Positions 46,342-59,865 of a stretch of DNA of 64,000 bases are shown piece by piece (position 1 is the first letter of the stretch; every line of letters begins with the position of its first letter). Origin of the DNA: Emydura subglobosa (lineage: Eukaryota > Chordata > Testudines > Chelidae); the NCBI GenBank assembly GCA_007922225.1, contig ML679941.1, positions 62,968,099 to 63,032,098 on the forward strand, given 5' to 3'. A program made the position numbers and the translations under genes. A model generated the notes under the pieces. The model searched no databases. It had not been told where the DNA came from and was given only the letters and a program-made list of their open reading frames with translations.

Positions 46342-47329
46342 GCAATAGTACGTCCAGTTCAATTTGTAGTGCCCTAAAATAATTGTTGTTGTATTGTGTT
46401 GTGATGTTGCATAAATATATGTTGACCAGTCATGCTGGTGAAATATAATAACGTTGTTATGATCACATCATAATCTAATGGTTGGTTGGAACACAATTAT
46501 TTTAGTTCTCTATGTGACTCCTTTCAGGGATTATTTGATTTTCCAGGCCAAGTACCAGAAACACATCAGATACCTACCTGAACAGTGAGCCCACAAATAT
46601 TCAATGCACTCAAAACTGGTGCTAAAGTACTACACTGATGTTAAAAGTATCCCAGACGGGCCAATATGTTAGACTAAGGAAGTCCAGCCAAATTCCATGT
46701 GAACAGAGTCAAACCGGTACAATGAATGCTGCAAATGTAATTAATTTTGAACAACTCTTTAATGTGTAAAAGTCTGAATAAATTCTAAGTATGGTTGGCT
46801 GTTACATAAAAAGCCATTGGAACCAACTCAAAATAGCAGGCACGAACTCTAGAAGTAGCCCAAACACTTTTCCACAGATTTTAAAAAGGTCTGAATAAAT
46901 TTTCATGGTCTCCTTATCAACTTCACAGGCCCTTTCAGTACTCATACACTTTGTAGTCTATGCAGACAAGGACAAAGGCAATGAGTTTCTTAGAATAATA
47001 ACTATCATGAGAATTCTATCAGAAGTTCATAGTCAGCGAGATCATCAGAAGACTGATCTCAAGTTTTTAAGCTTCAGCTACTTGAACACCTGGGAGAGGG
47101 GGAAATTTCATTAAGCCCCTCTTGGCCATTGTCAGAGATTCTGCCATTAGGAAAACTGCATCTCATATGTTATGAGGTCTTTTCAAATTTATTACTGAAA
47201 AGAATAGAGTGAAAAAATGGCTAGTTTCCTTTCACTGCCACACAATGTGCCATGTTCATTCATATGCACTTCTTTAAGAACTACTGAAAATACACCTGTG
47301 ACTCATCCGTGCCTAGGGTAGCCACCTGA

Positions 47330-48270
47330 AAATGCCAAGGTCAGAGCAGGCTGTAAAAGGAGAGCAGATTCGCCCAGTACTGATAGGTGACACTGAAGTC
47401 AGGCTTCCCAAACAGCCACAAACTGCTTCTGATTTCCACACACTGGTTATCAAGAAGCCAGTCCACAAAAACACACAGCCCGCTTTACTGCATTCCAGTT
47501 CCTGGCTCCCAAATCAGCCACTAGGTCCAGTAAAGAGATTAGTTCTTAAAACTCTATACTCTTTACTAAAAAGGTTTCCTCTGACCCCCAAAGGGTCAGC
47601 CACAGTACCAGATCAATATAAGTTTGGATCTTACCCAAAATACCATGCTGCCAGCCAATTCTTTAGTAACTAAAACTAAAGGTTTATTATAAAAAGAAAG
47701 AAACAAACCATAAGACAAATGTTAAAGGCTTAAAGCAATCAGATACATACAAATGATTAAAAGTCCATATACATCAGGTTCCTAGAAGAATTGTGGAGTT
47801 GCAGGCTTGCATAGTCCTCTGGTATACATCCAGTACTTGGATGGGTCTTAGTCCTTCGGTTCAGTTGCAAAATGAATTGACCCAGAGGTAGGTATGTGTC
47901 TGTAGCTGAACAGGAACAAAGACAAAATGGTTTCTGTGCCTTGGCCTTATATACCCTCTGGCCTTGGCCATGCTGTCTTGGGGAATGTTACAAGGACTAA
48001 AATGGAGTCCAAAGCCACATGGGCCAATCCTGGTAACTCTTCAGGTATGCCTTTAGTTTCTTCCTGGGCCCTTTGCTTCTATAAAGGTTTTGATGGGCCA
48101 TTAAGCGGCTATTGTCCTGCAGCCTCTCTGTCTGGGGTGTGTCTTATACAGCATCTTCTGAAACACAGGTACATCCAATATGTCTTTAACTTCCATTACA
48201 GATATAACACATGAACATAAGTATTGCCATCTTTCTCAGCACATTACAGCCTTTCTAACAGTACCTGACA
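47330..48270 (-). repeat. LTR-like block, probably minus orientation
   Basis: On the minus strand a good TATA box (gagggtatataaggcc, near 47945) is followed by further LTR-like sequence. The stretch from 48140 to 48280 (acattacagcctttctaaca, catggcatatcccacatgg) is of a kind seen repeatedly in turtle genomes. No coding region is attached. It could be a solo LTR of an endogenous retrovirus-like element; this is inferred from form only. Confidence 0.4.
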
Positions 48271-48825
48271 TGGCATATCCCACATGGATTATTATGATTT
48301 TGACATATTGATGTCAAACCATATAACAAATGCCCCCCCCGCCTCCCAATCTAACCAGCATGACACCCCCAACGCAAGATTGGTGTAGGAAGGAGTAATC
48401 AGTGCTCCTGAATACACCTCAAGGGCTCCCCTTATCCAGCCAGCGTGACAACCCCGTCTGTCTTCCAATATGTGTCTGTGTGGATCATGGTGCACATGTG
48501 CTGTGTGTATGCAGGCAGGGAACATCTTGGCCAGTATTGCCCATTGAGGTTGTGCCTGAGACCTGCATATCCTTGTGCCCCTCCACTCAAGGGTACATAG
48601 GGTATTACAATCCCAACTACATCTCAGTTTCCTCTTACTGCTTTTGGCAGTGAGTCAGAATGCAGAATCCTGCAGTGTAAATCTATACCTCATAGCACCA
48701 CTCCTCACAAACAAACAAACTGTAGTAAAGTTAGAACTTCTTGGTTTTAGGTTTGTTAGTTATTTAGCTTAGTTTAGGTTAGTTAGTTAGTTTTGATTAG
48801 ATATTAGGTACTCTGAGTATTTTTT

Positions 48826-49149
48826 ATGTTGTCTCCTGGGTCGAAGTCACCCTTTTCCCCACCTTGGGTAGATGACAGCCAATTGTTGCCAGAGCATTTT
48901 TACTTCATAATGGAGCCAAAATCCTTGAACTTCAAGCCCTATCTGTCTTGTGACTGCCTGATCTCCATTTCTGACAGGCATACTAAGTGTCCCTTTGTCT
49001 TGGGGAGAGCCACTTTCCCTATCAGTGCTTGGTATGTTGGTCCTGACTACCAGGACCCACCAGTCCAGAGGCATCTGTTTGAAGCTCTGATTCTAAAAGC
49101 AATCTATGAAGATGGCATTAGATTCCAACAGTTACAGACCAGGTGCTAA
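48826..49149 (+). pseudogene. Decayed DIRS Gag N-terminal remnant
   Basis: The frame reads LNFKPYLSCDCLISISDRHT, then KCPFVLG. This lines up with the zinc-binding start of the intact Gag (TGFKACVACMKAFPVSDPHD, then RCLRCLG). Several of the metal-binding cysteines are replaced. Downstream the Arg/Ser-rich domain is absent. Confidence 0.72.
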
Positions 49150-49579
49150 GAACAGACCAGCTACTACCCTCGGTGAGCTGAGTCTCTACCTCTAAAGACA
49201 TCTGGGAGTGGTACTTGGACTCCAAAACTTACCCAAATACCATGAGTTCTGGTCTGGGTTCTAGTATTTTGCCATCATCTAACCCTTAAATTAGGGTAGG
49301 TCAGAGTTCTTTCAGCAGTTCTGGCCCTACTTGCCCTTCTTCCACTTCAAATCAGCAGGTTTGACAGTCCAGTTGAGAGCTGTGCACTGATCCTGCCAGC
49401 CAGACAGTCTCTTCTCTCCCCCTCCTTTGCCAACCTCCTTTCCTTCTATTTGCCACCATAGGCTGGATTCACTTTTGACCAGCGAGTCCTTGAATCATCA
49501 TCAAGTGTTATTCTTTACCATTCCAGTTCCTAGTCACTCCATCCTATCCTTCCCTCTGCAGGGATTCTTCTCATAAGAC

Positions 49580-50380
49580 TTTATTAAGAGAAATGAAACT
49601 CCTACATCGGCCAGGGGTCATCAAAGGAGTTCACAGTCAAGGGGATTCCATTCCCATTACTATCTCATCCCAAAAAGGAAAGGAGGCATGCATTCAGTCT
49701 TGTACCTGAGGTGCCTGAACAAATTAATCCACAATTTCATTCAGGATGGAGACTATCTTCCAGCTTTCCTCACCAGGTCCTTGGTATTGGTTCAGTTTTC
49801 TTGACCTCCAACATAACTAATACCACGATACACTCAGCAAACAGAACATATCACCCATTCGCAGTGTGAGATGGTCACTACCAATAGAGTGCTGTCTCCA
49901 CAACCCCAGGTGTCTTTATAAAGTAGCTGGCAGTAAAGAAAGTTACCTAAAGCATTAAGGAATATGTTTAGCCATATCTCAAGGATTATCTCAGCTGGAT
50001 AATATCCCCACTAGACCTCTTGAACACTTTAGATGCAGTCCACAGGTTTTTTTCAATCTCTGGGACTGGTTGTGTCCTTCCCCAGGAGAGGTTCCAATAC
50101 ATCACAATGTTAATCTCAAGCCTTCAAAGAATTCCTATCAAAACACTCAGAATCTGTGTCAAACTCTTAGGACACATGCCATTATGGACCTATGAGATGC
50201 TTCTTTCCAGACTCCACTTGCCTCTTTCTCAAGGCTGGCTGAGGTCTCTATGTCATGCTGCAGTCATCGCATGGCCATACATCTCACAGTCTCAATGAGG
50301 ATGCTGTCCTCCTGGACTTGTGGGGAGCTTCAATAACAGTTCGCAAAAGAGTGCTCATCTATTCCCCATTTCTTATAGGA
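49580..50380 (+). pseudogene. Decayed DIRS reverse transcriptase
   Basis: Pieces in changing frames match the intact copy: an ITISSQKGKE-like piece near 49660 (compare FLIPKAKGG), a RCLNKLIHNF-like piece near 49710, and RFQYITMLISSLQRIPIKTL with LLGHMPLWTYEMLLSRLHLP near 50090-50220. The catalytic YLDD motif was not found; the region that should hold it is deleted. Confidence 0.75.
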
Positions 50381-50930
50381 ACATTAGTGACAGATGCATC
50401 CATGCTGGGTTGGGAAGCACATCTGAGCCATTGACAGATACAAGGCCTATGGGCTTCCCAAGAATCCACTATCTCCATTAATGTGCTAGAGCTCAGGGTA
50501 ATATGGCTATCTTGTAAAGTCTTTCTTCCCCCAATGAAAAGAGTCACTCTTCACATTGTGACACACAGCACACTTCTATGCACTACATCAACAGGCAGGG
50601 AGGGACATGATCATGCCCTCTGTGTCAGGAAGCAATCAAACTCTGTTTTGAAACCCATATTCTATGGAGGGGCTTTCTCCTAATATATATATTTGCCACT
50701 GACCAAAACAACAAATGCCTATGGTTCTTCTCCAGGGGAGGAGAGCAATATTCAAGATGCTTTTTTCCTCTCTTGGTCACAAGGTCTTCTGTATATTTTC
50801 CTACCAGATCCCATGATTCCCATAGTCATCAGGAAGGTCAGACAGAATGCAACCTCAGCAATGTGTATAGCTAGACCATGGGCATGACAACACTGTTACA
50901 CCTAACAGAACAGCCTCCAATCCTGCTTCC
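50381..50930 (+). pseudogene. Decayed DIRS RNase H and methyltransferase region
   Basis: VTDASMLGWEAHLSH near 50388 and INVLELRVIWLSCKVF near 50475 match RNase H. MHYINRQGGT near 50578 continues in the same frame, past a stop, to CQEAIKL, so no frame change exists here. NIQDAFFLSWSQGLLYIFLP near 50750 matches the methyltransferase segment, followed by IRKVRQNATSAMCIARPWA. Confidence 0.78.
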
Positions 50931-51119
50931 AAGTCTCCCAGGACCAGGGATGAATTCTCATCATCCCAACCTCATCTCTCTACACCTGACCAACTGAATG
51001 TTGACTTGCTGAGTGTAACAGCTAGTTCAGTGAAAGGGCAGGATATCACCATTCAGAGCAGAAACCTCCATGAGATCCATCTTCAAAATGAAACGGGAAA
51101 GAATACAAAAATTTGATTC

Positions 51120-52010
51120 TTTGGAAGCTCCAATTCCCAAAATTTGTGCTGCGTCTTTGTGCTAAGTCTTTGTGCCATCTCAAACAAACAGTCGGAGCAT
51201 AGTCAGGGTCCATTTATCTGTGATATCTGCATATCTCACCTTTCTGCAGGTGCATACCATGTTTTCACACCCAACTATTACTACATTTCTAAGGGGTCAG
51301 TTCATGTTTACCCCTCATTTCAAGAATTCCCTTCCTCTTGAGATCTCAGTGTGGATAGGCTCTCCCCCCATTTTGAGCACCTAAAAGATTCCTCCCTCTC
51401 CCAGCTCTTTCAAGACTGCCTTTATGCTATCCACTATCTCAACAAAGAGGATAATGAGAATTAAGGTCTAATGACAGATCCTCCCTCTACAGTTTCCCAT
51501 AGGGATGAAGTAGGACCGAGACCCCCATCCCAAATTCCTCTCTAGAGTGTGATTTTCACCTAAACCAAACTATTAATCACTCTATCTTTTCCAAACTCCA
51601 TTCAAACCCAGGGAAAGCCAAATTACATACCCCAGAAGTCTCAAGAAAACTTTTATTACCTAAATAGGATGAAATGCAGCAGGAAATTGCCTGCCTATTT
51701 ATGGCTTATGGGGAAGCTATTTCCACTTAAAGATTATCTAAGCAGATCAGACAGTGCATTAAAGTATACTAAGAATTAGCAAGCTTATCCCTTCCTTTGG
51801 GTATCACACTCCATTCTACCAGAGCACAAGCATCTGCAGCATGCCTGAGGAATGTGCACATAGTGAAGATTTGCTGAGCAGATAACTTGAAGCTCAATCT
51901 ACACCTGAACAAAACATTATGCCCTGGACCTGGTCTCACAGCCTAATGTTAACTTCAGGCAAGCAGTTCCGCAATTGCTCTTTAGCTAGGATTCCTCAGG
52001 CCCTCTCCAA
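51120..52010 (+). pseudogene. Decayed DIRS tyrosine recombinase
   Basis: SRSIVRVHLSVISAYLTFLQ, then MFSHPTITTFLRG (51190-51300), aligns with LASLRVHLAAISAFHEPLEG of the intact copy. The His-x-x-Arg motif survives as LHSTRAQASAACL (His codon at 51812). A KHYALDL piece near 51912 matches the nucleophile region SHYAIVQ. Frameshifts lie in between. Confidence 0.8.
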
Positions 52011-52044
52011 GCTATCAGGGAACTGCTAGCTAATTGCCCTGAGT

Positions 52045-52135
52045 GTGTTCACATGAACAAATACTCAAGGGAGAAAGAACAGTTACCAATCTTACCATAA
52101 CTGTGGTTCTGACATGTCTTGTCTGTGTGGATCTT
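52045..52135 (+). repeat. Decayed DIRS internal complementary region
   Basis: The stretch tgaacaaatactcaagggag, then aaagaacagttaccaatctt, then accataactgtggttctgac lies where the ICR lies in the intact copy and follows its text. Its second half is complementary to the right end near 52335-52398 (compare aactatcagaaaataagtaa). Confidence 0.72.
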
Positions 52136-54334
52136 CCTTCCATCCTGCTTCTTTGGCAACCAGCTTTCTGTCGAGATTCTGGACTAGTGAGGGAACGGAG
52201 AGAAAGTTGGAGCTACACTGCCCTGTATATCTTAAACATGGGAAAGGGGAGGTGCGTGAGGATGTGCTTGGCAGCTCCAAAGACCTTACTGGCCAAAATA
52301 TTTGGAGCCTGCAAACACACACAAAACTTGAGGGATGTCCCCATGGACAAAATATTTCAAAGCACCCCAACTATCAGAAAATAAGTAACCATTTTTTAAC
52401 CAGTTGTTGAAAAAAATAATATTCATTCACTGCAAGCACCTGATGGGAAAGTATGCATTTCCTGCAAGTAGCATGAAGTAATATTTTTAAATTGCCCAAC
52501 AATCTAGAAACCTATTACAAAAGTGAAGAGATTTTTAGTTCTACAATCCAATGTCCCATTAACTGCAGGAAATCAATTTATTTTCCACTTAGTATTTTTT
52601 ATTTCTTAACTGCTATATAATCTATAGTTTCATCCTTTGCTGCACTTTTTGATTTTTTTTTTTTTTGACATGTTTATCACTTCATTACAGACGTTCAAGC
52701 TTGTGTCATTATCCTAGGATTAGTCACAGACTGGAACAGCAAATGCATAATAAGTAAGGGGCTTCCATGTTCCTAAGTATGGTGCATGTGCCATCAATTC
52801 TAAAGCAGAATTGCCCACTGATTTCAATAGGTTTAAACAATGATGGTGCAATACTGCTCAAAGAATGTTCAAAGGTAATAGTCTACTTTTAAACTTAGCT
52901 GCAGAATAAATTTGTAAATTAAATGTGTAGTGCAAACCCTTTCTTGATATCACACTCTACTCAGTTTTTAACTAAATCTTTGCACCCAAACCATGTTTTT
53001 CACGTTGAGAAAGATATCATGAGGGCAGCTGGTATTGGGTTTCAAGCAAATCAAGACACAGTAAATCTACCAAGCTATCAAATCAGTTTGTTAACACGCA
53101 AGCCGTCAACTCTTTCACAAATCAAGTATGAAAAGAGTGGTCGTCTGCTTATTGAATAACTCAGCAGTGTCTGGCACCAAAAGAGGAAATTCCACATCAG
53201 AAGAAGCAGTGATCACCTCTTCTGATTATTTAAATCTTCAAAAACAATAATTAAAAGGTACAGTTATAAATCTACATTGTTTATTACCCCTACTTTTATT
53301 AGTGCTATGAATGAAAACTGACAGTGCAAGATGCCATGCTGGTTCTCAACTATAAATTCTATATTCAGTTGTAGTCTTGAAAAGGCTGAAGTCATCAAGA
53401 GGACACACAGATGTTAGAATGTATAAAACACACTAAGAGCTGCACATTACTTAGATGAATGTGTCAGTTGTTATCCATTCAATTCTCCAATGCATCACTC
53501 AAAAAACAGAACTCAGGAGCATTAAAGGAATGACATATAAATCTAATTTTGTTAATTTCAAGCTCTGGAATTGTTACTGATTGGACAGTAGACTGGTAAA
53601 TGTTATAATAAAAAGGTATGACGTAATGAAACTGGTGATTTCGACAAAATTGTTACCATATTGTTATGAACAAACATACACACATGCAACAAAAAGTTCA
53701 GAATAAAAAAAACTTTTAAAAATTGTATGCAGTGTCATTGTAGTTCACAATATGTGCTAACTACTTATGCTAAACAATCTGTGTCACCTTTCATTTTGCT
53801 GTGACACTGGGAGTACCTTTCCTAGCTCTGAAGAAGAGCTCTGTGTTTCTCAAAAGCTTGTCTTTCTCACCAGTAGAAGTTATGATATATTACCTATTTC
53901 TTTTAAAAAAATTGTAATTCCTTCCCTGTTCCACAGCCTTGATTTTGATTTACTTAAGATCATGAAGAAAGAAACTTTTTTTCCAAACTTTGGAGTGTAT
54001 GTTATTCAGATTATTCACAGATTGGATTGATATTAACTAACGATTTTATGGCCAGAAAATCATTAGAAAATTCATTATTTGTTTTCTGAACAGTGGTCCT
54101 TTCATATTTTTTCTGATGACTTTAGGCCTGACAGTACTGTGGTCCTTGATTAAGCAAACTTTCATTGAGGTTCTTTTAAAAAAAACATTTTCAAATGAAA
54201 ATTTTTGACCAGCGTGAGTGTGAACGTACTCATCTTTGTAGACAAAGCTGTAGAAGTGGGAAGTTAAGAAGTATTTGAAAGGTTTTTGGCTGGGCATTCC
54301 AGGCATACCTGTCAAGCAGGTGAATTAGCAGAAA

Positions 54335-54500
54335 TACAGCTAACCGTAGTTATCCAAACCTCTATTATCTAAAGTTCAGGTGGTTTGAAAACAATTTCAT
54401 CCCCTAAATGTGCAATTCAACTAGAAATCAAAATTCAGCTCTGATTAACCAGTTTTCTAATGTTCCCCAAAGCTTTTGGATAATTGGCATTTATCTGTAG
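54335..54500. mobile_element. Possible Tigger-like MITE remnant
   Basis: The left part gttatccaaacctctattat and the right part agcttttggataattggcat are roughly inverted and of the ttatcc/ggataa type common in Tigger ends. It is short and decayed. Confidence 0.4.
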
Positions 54501-56439
54501 CTGAAAAGTGGAAAATTCCAGACCTTCAGCATTATACAGCATCATACTGTGCAAAAAGTTCATGGGGAGGCTTTGGAAGCATCACTGAATATTAATGAGG
54601 CATTTTATTATGGATGGTTATGTAGTAAGGATCTGACTCTGCCTTATTTAAGTCAATGGCAAAACATCCAGTGAGTTGTATGTGAGCAGGATCGGGTCCT
54701 AAGGCATTTTTTTGAAGAAAAACAATGTGATTATTAATGTATAGTCAGCACGTAACAAGATACATATTTTCATTTATGAAGAAAAGGAAGGGTTTTTAAA
54801 AACAATGTATTGATATTTTGGGTTATAGATAATAAGACATTACAATTGTGTCTTGACACATATAGGTACATACCGTACTATAGCAGTAACAATATTAAGC
54901 AATCTATTGTATATTGACCACATCATGTTATATATCGTTAGCATTTCCCATTTATTTTTCAAAATTATATAAACACAACCTTAACAGGGATGGATGGAGG
55001 GGACGGGTGTACGGGTGTTTGTAGAGAAACTTAAGAGAATAGAAAGAAAGCTAAGTGGGTAAGAGGGAAATGTAATTCAGTTACTATCCTCTGTGTCTCT
55101 CCTTCTTGACTATCGTATAAGTATAGGATTACCGTGTGTATATCAAAGCATCTCCATGATTTCAGTAAAAAAGCAGGAGTTGTGTACTTTTCTCCATATT
55201 GAAGCTGACTGTATATCTGCTTCTGTGAGCTGTGACTTAGTCACTGAAATCTTTTTCAAATATGGAAAGCTTCAGGCAGTATTTTGTTTATTTTTTCTTA
55301 TTGCAAGTAGAGTCTTTCTAATGCAATAAACCCTTCAGAGTGTCTTGCTTCTGCTTTCCCCTTAGTCTTTTATCAATAATTAGTGGCATTCAGTGTTCTT
55401 AAGAATAATTTAAGTGAAAATATTAAGCACCACAGGCTGTCCCTGCTTCCACTGAAGTCAGTAGAAAAATTCTCATCAACTTCAATATGATTATTCTCAT
55501 GAATAAGGCTAGCAGGATTTGCCCTTAATTCTTTAAAAACCAGCTTCTGTTGAAGTGATTTCTTAGCAAACATCAAACTGAGAATTGAATTCTATCTTTT
55601 ATAAATGGTGTGATCTTCCCTCACCCATCAACTCTATCAGCACTTAGAGGGCAACATGTCTCTTATTTATGACCTTACATGTTAAAGTAAGAGAAAATGT
55701 TAAAAATACCTACTCTATGCACAGTCCAAGAATTCAATCCAGAACCCATAAACAAAGAATATGAACCATACATTTTCACTGATTTTAAAATTCCATTTAA
55801 GACACTACTGCTCAGGCTAGATTCCCAAGGAAAATGTTTTAAAATACTGTTTTATTGAAAATTGTTTCCAGGGAGACTTGAAAGTTATATACTTGGAGAT
55901 AGGTTTTCAATGAAATGCCTGAGCAATTAAAATGATATTTCAGGTTGTCAGGATGAAAAGGGTTTTGCTTTTTTTCATTATGGTGATATATTATTTTAGT
56001 TTACAACAATCGAATGTGTCACAGAGTTATCAGAAATATTAATTTACTTTTAGTGTCTCAATAAAAGACTGCTGTTTGATAGGCTGCTCATTTGTTTTTC
56101 TTTGATTATACTGTACATGAAGTTCAGCTCCTGCTTTATTAATCCGGGAGCATTAATGTTTTTACAGACTAATGTTATTAAATGAAATATAAGTATTGTG
56201 TGATGGCAGGTTAAGTCATGTGATGTGTTATTTCTCCATTAAAATATCAACCATATTTGGAACAGCTATCGTGAAGCCAAAACAAATCCATTCTAACATA
56301 TGTATACGAGATTATAGTTAATGGCATTTGCTTAATTTCTATACCAAGATAGCACCAGGATTTGGTTATAGCTTAATTCACTGCCTTGTACCAAACTAGG
56401 GTTTGAAAGCACCTTCAAGGTCCTTACTGCCCACCTCTA

Positions 56440-56880
56440 AAAAGGGAGGACGGTCTTGTGATTGAGGTGCTGGACTGGGACTCAGGCAATTTGGGTTTAA
56501 TTCCAAGCTCTGCCACAGAATCCTGAGTTTGACCTTAGGCAAATCATTTAATCTCTCTGAGCCTCAGTTCTTCATGTGTAAAATGGGGTTAGTAATTCTT
56601 CCTTTCACTCACCTTTTGTTCATCTTTCCTATTTGAGGCAGTACTAGCCCATTGGGGACCCTAAACAGGAATATTTTGCTCCCCCCAACACATATTGAAA
56701 AAACGAATGGGGGCACACTTGAGCTGCTTGTGGCCCTAAGCAATTGCTTAGTCCGCTAATGCCTAGCACAGTCACTGATTTGGACTGTAAATTCTCTGGG
56801 ACGGGGGCTGTCTCTTACTATGTGTATGTTCAGCACCTGGCAACAGGGAGCCCCAGTTTTGGCAGAGGCATGCAGGCAAT
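56440..56880 (+). mobile_element. tRNA-derived SINE, interrupted
   Basis: The head is at 56450 (cttgtgattgaggtgctgga, ctgggactcaggcaatttgg), the MIR-like body at 56520-56600 (aggcaaatcatttaatctct), and the tail resumes near 56780 (tggactgtaaattctctggg). The middle (about 56635-56770) looks like an insertion or a second repeat. Confidence 0.7.
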
Positions 56881-57559
56881 ACTGTAAAACCAATAATCCA
56901 CTGGCTAAATCTTTTATCTTACTTAGATGAATTCAACTGGATTACTCTCCTGGGCCAGGTAAAAAGATTTGGCTCCCATGACGAAAACAACAACAAAACG
57001 ATATTCTAATCAAATAACTTCCTTCGTGCTGCTGGGGAGATATCCTGCATTGTTTTTTATAACTATTATTATTTCTTTTGAATATATGGGAGGTGATTGG
57101 AAACCATGTGATGGGCACATGTAAACCTTGGGTAAAACCTGCCATGAAAACCAGTCTCAATAGGGTTTCTAAGCATTCCCATCACGGCTCTCATTTCCCT
57201 GTAGCATTCCTGAATTTCCCTCCTCTGTGTTGGTTTCTGCTGCATTTATCCACCCCTGCTCTATCCTGGAGGGTTAATGCCCTTTGGGTTAGCATGGCCA
57301 CTGCTGCATCAAGAATGGGGAGGGGGAAAAAATCAGTGTTTGGAGATGTGAAGATCTGCAGATCCTGAACGCAGGCCCGTGGGGTTATTGACACTTTCAT
57401 GGCACCACCTGACCGCTCTAGTGGTGACTACAAAATTGGGAGCTCTAAAGCCTTATGCTTTACTAAAGTTACTGTCCACAGAAAGGAGAAGCTTCAGAGA
57501 ATCTGATTGGCGCAGGTACGCTATGTAAGGCTGAAAGAGAGATAGGAAGATGTCTGGGC

Positions 57560-57960
57560 AAAAAAGGAAGATTGTGGCGTACTGATGCTAGAGATACCCC
57601 GCCGTATGCTACCTGACTCCTAGCCTCATCCCTGACTTTGACCTTGCCCTGTTCCAGCTCCTGCCCTCAGCCTTGTTCCAGTCCTTGAACCCTGTCACCC
57701 TGGTTTCTGACTGTTCTGGCTCCAGCCCTTGGCATCAGTTCTTTTGCTTTCATCTTAGTGCTGAGCCTTGGCTTTGTTCCTATTTTCTGTCTGACTCTGG
57801 CTCCAACTCTCATCTCTGACACCTGGATCTTGACTTTGGACCGGCCCATTGGCCTCTGGTTCCTGAATATCATGCTGACCACCACTCCAGATTGCCCCCA
57901 TCCTGGCTGCTGGAACCAGTCTTCCAGAGATCCTGGCAGTAAAGCAGTTTGACATTCTCA
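57560..57960. repeat. Degenerate CTGAC/CCTTG-rich block
   Basis: Short phrases such as tgactttgaccttgccctg and ctggctccaactctc recur with changes along 300 bases. The pattern is like a degenerate minisatellite seen in reptile LTR-type repeats. The open frames in it on both strands are a by-product of the pyrimidine-rich composition. Confidence 0.5.
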
Positions 57961-59865
57961 GAAGAAAGGAGCTCTTGAAAGACAATACATTATTTATTTA
58001 TTAGTAATTTATTATTAACAAATAAGCGATGTGTGTGGACCTGCTGTTACTGTTACCATTTCAGAAGGCAGGCTGTGAACTACAGGGGGCAGATCAGGCT
58101 GCAGGCTCTGCTTTCTTTCCTATGTAACGCTTGAAATCAAAATAATGCAATTGTTAAATGCAAGATTTCATTGTTTTAATCTATAGAACAACACTCATTG
58201 AATTCCAGCTGATCAGTTAAGAGATACCCAAACCATTAAGAGGCTTGTCAGCTCTCTTCCTCTTTTCATAATAACTATTCTATTGTGCCAAAAAATCACG
58301 TGAAATAGGTGACTTCAGCAACAAGGAGTAGAATGTTTTCCAATTTCTTCACTTGGTTTTCCTTCTTTCCCAAGGAAGTCAGTATGAGCCTCCACTTTGT
58401 TTCCTAGGAAATGTGACAGTGAGCTTTGGATCAGGCCCTAATTGCTGGGTTTACTATTCCACATAGTACTGACTGTCTTTCAACTGAACCACAGTGACTG
58501 CTCCTTAGTCTGATCATCCATGTTATTGTCCCTGAGGGGGCTAAAGAACACCATAAAGACAAAGACAAAAACAAAGTATGCATTCAGAAAGCTGCTCTAG
58601 ATATTGTAAGATATATATGTAAAATAGTAAGTTTGCCTACCTATTAGTGGAAAAGCTGCATTTGCATTCTAATATGGTTCTTCTCAACACTGAGTATTTT
58701 TAAAAGTGCAAGCTACCCTATTGTACTAAAAAGATAATCTTTTATCCTTAATGTTTAAATTCCCATGTACTTGACTTCACTAAAGTTTACCCCTGGGTTT
58801 TTTTCAGCAGTTATATTGAATAATGGAGCTGTGGAGAGATTGTACCATTTTACAACTGAAATAAAAGTTTGAGGCTAAGATTGTCATGTAAATTAAATAA
58901 GAAAGCTACAGTCTGGATCGTCTTACAGAACGCTAATTTGTCATCCTTATATGGATGCTGGAATGTTCCTGACTAGTTTTTCAGTGCTAAAACTCCAATG
59001 ACCCAACAGTGTTATTCATACACTCTGGCATTGCAGTTCTGGTGGCATGGCCTATGAACAAAAAGCAAATGATGTACAGAATAGCATGATTGGCAGGGGT
59101 CGACCACACACGCCTATCAACGGAAGAAAATGACAGGTGATGTTTATATGGACATATGCTGGGAAATTTAACAATTTAAAGTTATTTTATTTTTACATTT
59201 CACCAAGGTATATTTTGTTTAAAAAAAAACTCTTAAAATGTTGCCATCTAGCTCCTGAAAAGCTGTTGGTATGGCCATGGTCTCAAAATGTCAGCTTTTG
59301 CATCTCTGCAATTTGTTGCTCAGAAAATGCCCAAGATACACATAAGGCAACAAGATGCTTGTTATAACTGAAAAAGGAATGTCAGAGGAGGCACTGTCAT
59401 CTGTAGAAGAAAAATACAATTCTCATTCTTCATATTGGATGTCATTTCTTCTGCAGAAACAGTATCCTTTATCCAACATGTATGTGCCTATTACAAGAAC
59501 CAGAAACTATATTGTGACAAATGCTTTATTGATTAAGTTGACTTCTTAGTCAACGTGAGTGAAATTCACTGCTGTGCAGAGTATTCATGCACTACTTAAG
59601 TCCAATTTAAGCCTTACTTTGAGGACCTTAGCTGGACATAAATGTGGTGCAGGCTTTTTGCCTAATGGTGAGTTGCACTCTTTGTGAATTAACAGCAGAT
59701 CATGCCTTTATTTTCTCCCCTCAAATGTGTAAGTTAAAAAATCTTCATGAATTTCTTCAGGGACTAAATCTTGGCTTACAGATTGTTCACAAACCGTTTA
59801 CAGTGAATATTTAAATTTTCCATTGCTTTGTCTCCTGATTGGGTGACTTATGTAATGAACTGAGG

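Larger units (their letters stand above)
42536..48439. other. Intergenic region with LTR-like, SINE and CR1 remnants
   Basis: No gene was recognised. The region contains the LTR-like blocks (43320-44090, 47330-48270), a related short repeat (45125-45215), an antisense SINE (44150-44420), a palindromic repeat (46018-46098) and a CR1 tail (46260-46341). The longest open frame (43411-44091, plus) lies within the first LTR-like block and resembles no protein that I know. Confidence 0.6.
48440..52398 (+). mobile_element. Old, decayed DIRS-type retrotransposon
   Basis: The full order of a DIRS element can be followed across about 3.9 kb: degenerate left ITR, Gag N-terminus, RT, RNase H, methyltransferase region, recombinase, ICR near 52045-52135 and a right terminus near 52398 (aagtaaccatttttt, compare aagtaaccctgtttt in the intact copy). 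All coding parts carry stops and frameshifts. The Gag region is only about 0.6 kb against 2.9 kb in the copy at 23546, and the Arg/Ser-rich part is missing. Divergence is high and spread over the whole length, so this is an older insertion or a different subfamily. The left boundary is approximate. Confidence 0.85.

Noticed and set aside
52043..52410. Overlapping open frames of about 100 codons on both strands
   Set aside because: They cover the ICR and right ITR of the old DIRS copy, which is non-coding in the intact element.
57667..57985. Open frames on both strands in the CTGAC-rich block
   Set aside because: The repetitive pyrimidine-rich DNA keeps frames open on both strands; it is better read as a degenerate repeat.
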